A stretch of DNA of 64,000 nt, from the NCBI RefSeq assembly GCF_000757425.2, contig NZ_JPKR02000003.1:1795868-1859867 (forward strand), read 5' to 3'. Below the pieces are notes generated by a model, which saw only the letters and a program-made list of their open reading frames with translations, was not told the DNA's origin and did no database searches. A program made the position numbers and the translations under genes. Shown in pieces: positions 57,232-64,000 of the stretch (position 1 is the first letter of the stretch; each line of letters opens with the position of its first letter). The stretch is from Tatumella morbirosei. Lineage in GTDB: Bacteria > Pseudomonadota > Gammaproteobacteria > Enterobacterales > Enterobacteriaceae.

Positions 57232-58973
57232 AGTTCCGGCCCCAGCCCTATATAAAACTGTACTCCGTGATTATCTTTATCACCCACCGGGGCGGCGATA
57301 TCCAGTTTGATCGGTCCCACAGGAGACGCCCAGCGGATACCAAATCCGGTCCCGGTTTTAATATCTGTATCTTTAAAATTATTCACCGCTTCACCAGAGT
57401 CAACGAACACCGCCCCCCACCATTTCCCGGTGAAGTTGTACTGATATTCAATTGAGCCGGTAGCCATCTTCGAAGCACCGGTCAGCTTGCCGTCTGAATC
57501 GCGAGGCGAAACGCCCTGATATTTATAACCCCGGATACTGCGATCTCCCCCGGCGAAAAAGCGCAAATCAGGAGGTATACGTTCAAAGTCACTGGTTTCT
57601 ATCCAGCCAAAGTTGCCACGGAAAACAAAACGATGTTTTTCCGCCAGCGAGCGGATCCAGACATTTTGTGCCTGAAAAATAACAAAATTAACGTCTGATG
57701 CCCAGGTAGTGTCAGACACATCAACCGAATAGCGCTGAGAATCACCCCAGGTCGGCATCATCCCGCCGCGCGAGCGGGTCCGGTTTACACTCACTCCGGG
57801 ATAGATCAGCATGGTCTTATCTGAAACGCTACCCTGGGTATAGTTATCCAGACTCCAGCGTAAATTGAGCGCTTTTTGCCAGCCCGACTTATTTTCCCAG
57901 TAACGGGAAACCGCCAGAGTCGAGGTATCTGATTTGGTATCATTCAGGTCAATACGCTTTAAGCCCCCCTGCAACAGATAATATTGCTCCAGCGGGCTTT
58001 TCAGTAATGGGATCTTGTAACTCGTGTCCAGCTGTTGTTCAGGCTGTGACAGGTAAGTGTTAACCGACAGACTGTGACCGTATTCGTTAACCCAAGGCCG
58101 TTTCCAGCTCGCTTTAACATGCGGTCCGACATCGGTGGAATAGCCGATACCAGTCTCTACCGAGTTTTTAACCGCCGGAGTCAATGCTGCATTTACCGGC
58201 AGAATTTTAGTGGTGTGTGCTTTATCAAACTCAGGAGCGGCTACGACTGAGCTGAACCAGCCCGTTGCTGATAACTGGCGGTTTAATTCCGCCAAATCAG
58301 TAGAACTGTAATAATCACCTTTATGGAAAGGGATCAGCTTGCGCAAATATTCTTCACGAATATTCGACCCTTCAAAGCTGACATCTCCGAAGCGATAACG
58401 CGGCCCACTGTCATAATCGAGATCCCAGAAAGCCTCATGCCGGTCAACCGAAACACCCAGCTGGCTTTTTTTAAACTCACCGTCAAAGTAGCCTTTACGC
58501 AGGGCGATACTGGAAAAACCGCTTTTAAAACTGTCATATTGTCCGTGATTCAGTACGGTCCCGTTCTTCGGCCGCCCTTTATTCACCCACTGAATGTAAT
58601 CAGGATCTTTGCTGCCAGCCCCTTCGACCAAAATGGTACTGCCGGCAATTTTCACCGGGGGTCCTGCATCCACATTCACACGGATAACCGTGTTTTTACC
58701 CGCCAACGCGCCAGGTGGCGTCGGGAAGGTGATTTCCGGCTGGTAATAGCCTAACGCTCTGAGACTCTCTTTAATCGAGTCGGTCAGGCGAGCCTCAAAA
58801 CGACTGTCATTGGAGACTTCTTCACTGGCTATTGCCGCCAGGCGAATCCTGACATTGTTTTGTAATTCGCCTGAAAGCCCTGTCAGCTGCAACTGAACAG
58901 TTGCAGCGGGAAGCGAAGGGGCTGCCAAAAGCAATACCGTCACACCATATAGCGATAAACGTAGACGTGGCAC
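57228..58973 (-). CDS. tamA: Outer-membrane Omp85 protein TamA
   Basis: A 581-residue Omp85-family protein. I place the start at GTG 58973: AGGAG lies 6 bases upstream and the chain then begins [10 protein letters not shown] and a signal peptide ending near PAATV. The next upstream in-frame ATG lacks such a site. Three POTRA domains (residues about 25-270) precede a 16-strand barrel; the Omp85 signature [19 protein letters not shown] is intact and the C-terminus is [10 protein letters not shown]. TamA forms the TAM with TamB. E. coli msrA, divergent from tamA there, is absent here. Confidence 0.95.
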   Translation of the reverse strand: MPRLRLSLYGVTVLLLAAPSLPAATVQLQLTGLSGELQNNVRIRLAAIASEEVSNDSRFEARLTDSIKESLRALGYYQPEITFPTPPGALAGKNTVIRVNVDAGPPVKIAGSTILVEGAGSKDPDYIQWVNKGRPKNGTVLNHGQYDSFKSGFSSIALRKGYFDGEFKKSQLGVSVDRHEAFWDLDYDSGPRYRFGDVSFEGSNIREEYLRKLIPFHKGDYYSSTDLAELNRQLSATGWFSSVVAAPEFDKAHTTKILPVNAALTPAVKNSVETGIGYSTDVGPHVKASWKRPWVNEYGHSLSVNTYLSQPEQQLDTSYKIPLLKSPLEQYYLLQGGLKRIDLNDTKSDTSTLAVSRYWENKSGWQKALNLRWSLDNYTQGSVSDKTMLIYPGVSVNRTRSRGGMMPTWGDSQRYSVDVSDTTWASDVNFVIFQAQNVWIRSLAEKHRFVFRGNFGWIETSDFERIPPDLRFFAGGDRSIRGYKYQGVSPRDSDGKLTGASKMATGSIEYQYNFTGKWWGAVFVDSGEAVNNFKDTDIKTGTGFGIRWASPVGPIKLDIAAPVGDKDNHGVQFYIGLGPEL

Positions 58974-59469
58974 GCAAACTCCTGTTAATACCGGCCGTTT
59001 TCCCGGAGTCATCACCCGGAGTATATTTAAATACCTTATCTACAGCGTAGTCGTCCATCCGGTCCCGGGGGTAAAAAAACAACGAAAAAAGATAAAAATA
59101 ACAGACTCATTGGGTATTGTCGGTAAATGCATCAATTAACACAACACCCATAGTAAGATAAAAAACTAATCCAGCAATTTTAAGCTGCAAACTCACCCAA
59201 AAAGCTGAGATAAAAAACTGCTATTTTTCCGTTAGCGATACATTACCCTGGTGATGAAAAATTGTTCGCCTTTCCCTCTGGCGGCGTCTCTGTGGCTGCT
59301 GTTATAATCGGCGCTCAGGAAAACCTGAATCGTTTCTGTCTGAGAGGTACGCTATTGAGCTGCCGGACAGACATTTTTGGCGCGGATAGCCGGTGTGGCC
59401 TTAATGCCATACGTGGATGTTTCTGTTGCCCACGCCAAAAATGACAAAAGTATAAAAATTGGACCTTTT
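58974..59469. other. Divergent region between tamA and ytfL with a potentially structured leader
   Basis: TATAAT at 59303-59308 lacks a convincing -35. Downstream, a possible 155-base leader for ytfL contains nested inverted repeats: CAGG-AAAA-CCTG (about 59316-59327), CTGTC/GACAG (about 59336-59370), GTGTGGC/GCCATAC (about 59393-59412) and an outer TTTTTGGCG (59374-59382) with CGCCAAAAA (59433-59441). E. coli has msrA in this interval; it is absent. No coding frame in the region is supported. Confidence 0.5.
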
Positions 59470-60813
59470 ATGTTAGATAGCTTATTTGTCATCTTATTAC
59501 TGATAGTGATCAGTTCCTTCTTCTCTCTGTCTGAAATTTCGCTGGCAGCCGCCCGCAAAATTAAACTCAAATTACTGGCAGATGAAGGAGATGTGCGGGC
59601 GCAACATATCCTGAAAATGCAGGAATCGCCGGGCATGTTCTTTACCGTGGTACAGATTGGCCTGAATGCCGTCGCCATTCTGGGCGGTATCGTTGGCGAT
59701 GCTGCGTTTTCTCCGGCCTTTAACTCACTTTTTTTGCGTTTTTTCTCGCCGGAAATAGCCGACCAACTGAGCTTTATCTGCTCCTTTACCATCGTCACCA
59801 GTTTGTTCATTCTGTTTGCTGACCTGACACCGAAACGCATCGGTATGATTGCGCCGGAAGCCATCGCCCTGCGGATCATCCACCCAATGCGTTTTTGCCT
59901 GATGGTATTCCGCCCGCTGGTGTGGTTCTTCAACGGTATGGCGAACAATATATTCCGCCTGTTCAAAATACCGATGGTCCGTAAAGATGACATCACTCCT
60001 GATGATATCTATGCGGTGGTAGAAGCCGGTGCTCTTGCAGGGGTGCTCCGTAAGCAGGAACATGAACTTATCGAGAACGTATTTGAACTGGAATCACGAA
60101 CTGTTCCATCGTCGATGACCTCCCGTGAAAATATTGTCTGGTTTGATCTGAACGAAGATGAAGCAAGCCTGAAGTCGAAAATTGCACGCCATCCGCATTC
60201 CAAATTTTTAGTCTGCAATAACGATATTGACCATATCATCGGTTATGTCGATTCCAAAGAATTACTGTTACGTGTACTCGGCAACCAGAGCCTGACCCTC
60301 AACAGTGGTGTACAGATCCGGTCGGCACTGATAGTCCCGGATACCCTGACCCTGTCAGAAGCGCTGGAAAGTTTTAAATCAGCAGGTGAAGACTTTGCAG
60401 TCATTATGAATGAATATGCGTTGGTCGTGGGTATTATCACCCTGAATGATGTGATGACAACTCTGATGGGTGACCTGGTCGGCCAGGGCTTTGAAGAACA
60501 AATTGTCGCCAGGGATGCAAATTCATGGTTGGTTGAGGGCGGCACGCCTATCGACGATGTGATGCGGGTCTTACATATCGATGAGTTCCCGCATAACGGT
60601 AATTATGAAACCATCGGTGGCTTTATGATGTACATGCTAAGGAAAATACCGAAACGCACTGATTTTGTGATGTTCTCAGGCTATAAGTTCGAAGTGGTAG
60701 ATATCGACAGCTATCGTATCGATCAGCTACTGGTCACGAGGATAGACGAGCGACCTGCCGTTGTGGCTCCGCCGGGAACCGTGGTTGCTGAAGAGAGTAC
60801 GACGGTTAACTAA
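59470..60813 (+). CDS. paeA: Polyamine efflux protein PaeA (YtfL), CNNM/CBS family
   Basis: A 447-residue inner-membrane protein of the CNNM/CorC type. Start ATG 59470 (MLDSLFVILLLIVISSFFSL) matches E. coli YtfL; upstream open frame is not conserved. Residues 1-190 are the DUF21 membrane domain (SEISLAAARKIKLKLLADEG, TVVQIGLNAVAILGGIVGDA), residues about 200-335 two CBS motifs (HPHSKFLVCNNDIDHIIGYV), and the C-terminal about 85 residues the CorC/HlyC domain. In E. coli and Salmonella this protein exports putrescine and cadaverine and protects stationary cells. Ends at a terminator shared with ytfK. Confidence 0.93.
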   Translation: MLDSLFVILLLIVISSFFSLSEISLAAARKIKLKLLADEGDVRAQHILKMQESPGMFFTVVQIGLNAVAILGGIVGDAAFSPAFNSLFLRFFSPEIADQLSFICSFTIVTSLFILFADLTPKRIGMIAPEAIALRIIHPMRFCLMVFRPLVWFFNGMANNIFRLFKIPMVRKDDITPDDIYAVVEAGALAGVLRKQEHELIENVFELESRTVPSSMTSRENIVWFDLNEDEASLKSKIARHPHSKFLVCNNDIDHIIGYVDSKELLLRVLGNQSLTLNSGVQIRSALIVPDTLTLSEALESFKSAGEDFAVIMNEYALVVGIITLNDVMTTLMGDLVGQGFEEQIVARDANSWLVEGGTPIDDVMRVLHIDEFPHNGNYETIGGFMMYMLRKIPKRTDFVMFSGYKFEVVDIDSYRIDQLLVTRIDERPAVVAPPGTVVAEESTTVN

Positions 60814-60822
60814 ACTAATAAT

Positions 60823-60853
60823 CAGGGCGCCTGACGGCGCCCTGGCTTTTTTT
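60823..60853. terminator. Terminator between paeA and ytfK
   Basis: CAGGGCGCC/GGCGCCCTG, 9 bp with a TGAC loop, then GC and seven T, 9 bp past the paeA stop. Confidence 0.92.
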
Positions 60854-61058
60854 AACGATATTCTGCCTGTAAGCGCAGTACCAGCCGGTTAATCTCCGAC
60901 ATCACATTCAGTTGCTGCTTATCTTTTACAGACGGCAGTAACAACCTGCCTTTATCGAAGTCAAAAGCCCCAATACCAGTAATATACAAACGGCCTTTAA
61001 ATAACGTTTTGACGTATTTAGCGATTTGCAGAGGGTTATATCGCTGAAAAATCTTCAT
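60852..61058 (-). CDS. ytfK: SpoT regulator YtfK
   Basis: A 68-residue protein that matches E. coli YtfK along its whole length: [33 protein letters not shown] and [13 protein letters not shown]. In E. coli YtfK binds SpoT and favours (p)ppGpp accumulation under phosphate or fatty acid starvation. AAGGATCATAAGG upstream gives a good ribosome site. ytfJ, its upstream neighbour in E. coli, is not present. Confidence 0.93.
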   Translation of the reverse strand: MKIFQRYNPLQIAKYVKTLFKGRLYITGIGAFDFDKGRLLLPSVKDKQQLNVMSEINRLVLRLQAEYR

Positions 61059-61514
61059 CCTTATGATCCTTACTTGCTGATGCCCTGACAGTCAGAGATC
61101 CATTAGCGGATTTCACTGTTATGACCACAACTTACTAAAAAAGTGCCCCACCGCTCAATCAGATAAACCACAAAATCATCATGGAATAGTCTTATATTTT
61201 GTATATTTATTATAATACAGTATAAAACCAATATCTGTGCAGTATCACACAAATCATTAACAACTCGTGAGCGCGTATCATGCAGGGGATATATTTCAGT
61301 AAAATGAAACGAGGATAAAATAGCAGGTAAACGGCGCAGTTAAAGGCCGGGTAAAGCAGCGATTCGCGGCAGATAACGAAGTTAAAGAAATATTTCTGCC
61401 GCACAAAAAGCCACAACATCACACCCGCGAGGCCCCTGAAATCTGCTGTTTTCCTGTGCTATAAGCCTTTGCGGCAAACGAAAGCAGCAGTTTATTCCGG
61501 TAGAAGAGTGATTA
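61059..61514. other. Intergenic region between cysQ and ytfK
   Basis: About 456 AT-rich bases without a supported gene. It must hold the leftward ytfK promoter: on the minus strand TATACT and TATTATAAT-like hexamers lie around 61208-61228, but no spacing is convincing. E. coli carries ytfI and ytfJ here; I find no remnant of either. Confidence 0.4.
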
Positions 61515-62261
61515 TCAGAACAGACTAACCCGAAAACCAGGATTCAGGAACGACTCCCGGGGGGTGTAATCCAGCGTTTTTCCGGCCCAGTCAGTCACAT
61601 GGGCACCGGCCGCTTTTGCAACGGCATGGCCTGCTCCGGTATCCCAGATATTGGTGGGTCCGAAACGCGGGTAGAGCTGGGCCTTACCTTCAGCCACCAG
61701 GCAAAATTTCAGCGAAGAGCCCACCGAAACGGTTTGATGCTCGCCGAGCTGGCTAAGGTACTCTTTCAGCTCGCTGTCAGCATCCGCATGCGAGCGGCTG
61801 ACAACCACCAGCGGAGGGCTGGCCTGCTGAACATGAATCTGACTGCGAACCCCCTGCTCTTCTTTCCACGCCTTACCCTCAGCCGCAAAATACATCAGAT
61901 CGCTGGCAGGTGCATAAACGACCCCCGCGACGGGTTCCCCCTGTTCAATCAGAGCGATATTCACGGTAAATTCACCATTACGACGGATAAACTCTTTAGT
62001 ACCATCCAGCGGATCAACCAGCCAGTAGCGCTGCCATTGTTTACGTTCCTCCCAGGAGACCGGGGACTCTTCCGACAATACCGGAATGTCCGGGGTCAGT
62101 GTCGATAACCCATCGAGGATCACATGATGGGCCGCAATATCCGCCGCGGTGACCGGCGAGTTATCCGCTTTGTGCAAAACTTCGGTGGGCTGGCTGGCAT
62201 CATAGATCTGCATAATTTCCGCCCCGGCCGCTCTCGCCAACTGGCAAAGTTGTTCCAGCAT
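61515..62261 (-). CDS. cysQ: 3'(2'),5'-bisphosphate nucleotidase CysQ
   Basis: A 248-residue inositol-monophosphatase-family phosphatase that hydrolyses PAP to AMP and so protects sulfate assimilation. The metal motifs are SEESP (residues about 65), [13 protein letters not shown] (residues about 85) and [14 protein letters not shown] near residue 205. It matches E. coli CysQ in nearly every conserved block. The frame is [13 protein letters not shown] from 62261. It stands alone on the minus strand between fklB and ytfK. Confidence 0.96.
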   Translation of the reverse strand: MLEQLCQLARAAGAEIMQIYDASQPTEVLHKADNSPVTAADIAAHHVILDGLSTLTPDIPVLSEESPVSWEERKQWQRYWLVDPLDGTKEFIRRNGEFTVNIALIEQGEPVAGVVYAPASDLMYFAAEGKAWKEEQGVRSQIHVQQASPPLVVVSRSHADADSELKEYLSQLGEHQTVSVGSSLKFCLVAEGKAQLYPRFGPTNIWDTGAGHAVAKAAGAHVTDWAGKTLDYTPRESFLNPGFRVSLF

Positions 62262-62417
62262 GATTCACCTCGTTACAATCGGCATCCCGTGACAGAGATG
62301 CATCATTAATTTCAGTTTTTCAGTGTAACGTATTTTTTCAGGGCGTGCAGAAGGCTGTTGAATGCAAAAACCTGTGCTCCAATCCCCTTATATCGGCTGT
62401 ATCACCAAATTTAAGCC

Positions 62418-62444
62418 AAAAAAAACCGGCACATCGGCCGGTTT
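62418..62444 (-). terminator. Terminator of fklB
   Basis: On the minus strand AAACCGGC-CGATGT-GCCGGTTT followed by a run of T (eight A on the plus strand, 62418-62425), 16 bp past the fklB stop. Confidence 0.92.
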
Positions 62445-62460
62445 ATACTGAGCAGAAGAA

Positions 62461-63081
62461 TTACAGAATTTCCAGTAACTCAACTTCGAAGACCAGTGTG
62501 CTTAGCGGAGGAATCGATGCACCTGCGCCACGCTCACCATAAGCCAGCTGCTGAGGGATCACCAGTTCCCACTTCGAGCCTACCGGCATCAGGGTTAATG
62601 CTTCGATCCATCCAGCGATAACACCGCTGACCGGGAATTCAGCCGGCTCGCCACGCTGCACTGAGCTGTCGAATACCGTGCCATCAATCAGTTTACCGGT
62701 ATAATGAACACGAACCCTGTCCTGACGTGAAGGAATGGGACCCTCACCCTGAGTCAGTACGCGAAATTGCAGGCCAGATTCGGTGCTGCTGACGCCTTCA
62801 CGCTGGCGGTTCTCTTCGAGGTATTTCAGGCCTTCGGCAGCCATCACCTGAGTACGTTCCTGACGTACGGCCTCAGCACGCTCATGAACTTCGCGCAGTG
62901 CACGGTGTACGACGTCCACAGGGACAGCCGGCGAGTTTCCTTCCAGAGCATCACGCAGACCGGCCAGTAAGGCTTCAGGCTGTAATCCCTGTAATCCTGA
63001 TTCCAGCAGCTGCTGCCCAACCTGCAGTCCAATACCGTAACTTGCCTGCGCTTCAACGCTATCAAAAGAAAGAGTCGTCAT
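62461..63081 (-). CDS. fklB: FKBP-type peptidyl-prolyl isomerase FklB (FKBP22)
   Basis: A 206-residue isomerase, same length as E. coli FklB. Start ATG 63081 ([18 protein letters not shown]) has AACAGGAA directly upstream; the frame is open for another 43 codons with nothing conserved. Residues 1-85 are the N-terminal dimerisation helices, and the C-terminal FKBP domain carries [32 protein letters not shown] and [13 protein letters not shown]. It is divergent from ytfB, as in E. coli. Confidence 0.96.
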   Translation of the reverse strand: MTTLSFDSVEAQASYGIGLQVGQQLLESGLQGLQPEALLAGLRDALEGNSPAVPVDVVHRALREVHERAEAVRQERTQVMAAEGLKYLEENRQREGVSSTESGLQFRVLTQGEGPIPSRQDRVRVHYTGKLIDGTVFDSSVQRGEPAEFPVSGVIAGWIEALTLMPVGSKWELVIPQQLAYGERGAGASIPPLSTLVFEVELLEIL

Positions 63082-63406
63082 TTCCTGTTCCTGTTTTATC
63101 CTGGATAATTGAGACGGCAGCATAACAGCGCACGGCTCCGGGGTAAAACCGAACCTGCAACTGGTGACTTTTTTTTCTGAAAGAGAAACAATAGCAGGCA
63201 TAAAGTGCAACTATCTGCGGGTCTGCTATAAACAATAGATCAGAGTCGTAACGCAACAATCATTCGCCGTATAATAAGAGAGAGTACAGATGGGCCAATT
63301 TGCCCGCCGTCAGCACCCTACTATCCGAAGTCGCGTTGCAGATGCCATCAGGGCTATAAAGCCCCATAGCCTGCGCCGTTTGTTCACTTCGTCAGAGGAA
63401 ACGAGT

Positions 63407-63949
63407 ATGCGGAAACAGGAAAATACCGCCGGTCAGTCTTCCCTGCTCAGTTCTGTAGGGCATTGGCCCCGGAAGTTGCACTGGATGGATCCTCTGCCAC
63501 TCAGCCATCGCTGGGGAATCTTTGCCGGCGTAATACTGGTGGTCATCGGCTTTTTATTACCGGGTCAGTCACAGCAGTTTCCGGTACAACGGCCACTGAA
63601 TCACAACTCAACAGTGATGCAGGCACAGCTGGAGAACAGCAGCGACAGCTCATCCTCTATTCCGGCGCCATCGTCAGATGACCCGCAGGGACAATGGCAC
63701 AACTACCAGATAGCTGAAGGAGAGACACTGGCCCAGTTATTCAGAGACAACAATTTGCCGGTCAGTGATGTATTTGCGATGGCGAATGTCGAAGGGGCGG
63801 ATAAACCGCTCAGTAACTTACAGACAGGTCAACAAATCCGGTTGCGGATCAATGCCAGAGGTACGGTCACCGGGTTAACCCTTAACGGTAGCAACGGACC
63901 AGTACTGTTTGTCCGTCAGAGCAACGGCAGCTTTATCCGGGCCCAGTAA
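63407..63949 (+). CDS. ytfB: Cell-envelope opacity-associated protein OapA-like YtfB
   Basis: A 180-residue membrane-anchored protein. I choose ATG 63407 because AGAGGAAACGAGT precedes it; the 39 codons upstream in frame are unlike the family. MDPLPLSHRWGIFAG leads into one transmembrane segment (residues about 37-58), then a Gln/Ser-rich periplasmic linker, then the OapA/LysM-like domain with YQIAEGETLAQLFRDNNLPV and VEGADKPLSNLQTGQQIRLR. E. coli YtfB binds N-acetylglucosamine glycans and localises to the septum. It is divergent from fklB. Confidence 0.92.
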   Translation: MRKQENTAGQSSLLSSVGHWPRKLHWMDPLPLSHRWGIFAGVILVVIGFLLPGQSQQFPVQRPLNHNSTVMQAQLENSSDSSSSIPAPSSDDPQGQWHNYQIAEGETLAQLFRDNNLPVSDVFAMANVEGADKPLSNLQTGQQIRLRINARGTVTGLTLNGSNGPVLFVRQSNGSFIRAQ

Positions 63950-64000
63950 AATCAGTGTGCGTCCGGCTTCATCCGGCAAAAGACAGAAACAAAAACGAGC

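Noticed and set aside
61059..61160. Possible Pho box before ytfK, which is phosphate-regulated in E. coli
   Set aside because: I could align only a partial TGTCA half-site; spacing of the second half does not fit.

Overview
The window is a contiguous chromosomal segment of an enterobacterium. Most genes match E. coli K-12 proteins closely and keep E. coli blocks of gene order (fadH-rlmG-alx-sstT-yqjA-mzrA-yqjCDEK-yqjG-yhaJK; dolP-diaA-yraN-lpoA-rsmI-rnpB; cybC-pmbA-darP-mpl-fbp-ppa-ytfP-tamB-tamA-ytfL-ytfK-cysQ-fklB-ytfB). Blocks are joined differently from E. coli and several E. coli members are absent (exu/uxa genes, ygjV, yqjF, ytfQRT, msrA, ytfJ). This suggests Erwiniaceae (Pantoea/Erwinia/Tatumella type) rather than Escherichia. 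That placement is inference and no marker gene was compared.

Layout. 1-2.7 kb: the 5' end of an aldehyde dehydrogenase gene, an LPS-core-type glycosyltransferase and an MFS transporter. 2.8-8.9 kb: the complete choline-to-glycine-betaine locus betT / betI-betB-betA, with a palindromic BetI-type operator between the divergent units. 9.1-12.3 kb: a Fur-controlled catecholate siderophore receptor (fiu) and its partner dioxygenase piuC. 12.3-16.9 kb: ddlA, a membrane diguanylate cyclase, an e(P4)-type acid phosphatase lipoprotein and a divergent PgeF/YfiH-like protein. 17.0-24.8 kb: fadH (frameshifted), rlmG, a ClC channel with CBS domains, alx behind a yybP-ykoY manganese riboswitch, and sstT (frameshifted). 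25.2-30.6 kb: the yqj membrane-protein cluster, a glutathionyl-hydroquinone reductase, yhaJ and yhaK. 30.6-35.7 kb: envelope genes dolP, diaA, yraN, lpoA, then rsmI and RNase P RNA.

The rnpB 3' end is followed by a 131-bp tandem repeat array. Next to it sits an AT-richer two-gene cassette of unknown function (36.1-37.2 kb): a soluble protein and a membrane-anchored partner with overlapping start and stop codons. The cassette is closed by a degenerate copy of the rnpB-repeat terminator, so it looks inserted into the array. It is the best candidate for an undescribed system, possibly an effector/immunity-like pair.

37.3-45.5 kb is an organosulfur-type catabolic locus: a divergent LysR regulator, two periplasmic binding proteins, an SsuD-like flavin monooxygenase, an acyl-CoA-dehydrogenase-like flavoprotein, one ABC permease/ATPase pair and a class II aldolase. 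Two similar AAAAT-ATTTT motifs precede its two leading genes and may be regulator sites. 45.5-64 kb is the conserved cybC-to-ytfB block, with a methyl-accepting chemotaxis protein between fbp and ppa and a potentially structured leader before ytfL/paeA.

Two genes (fadH and sstT) are broken by single-base deficits in homopolymer runs (G6, T6, T7). This could be real decay, recoding, or consensus error in the assembly, and should be resolved before either is called a pseudogene.
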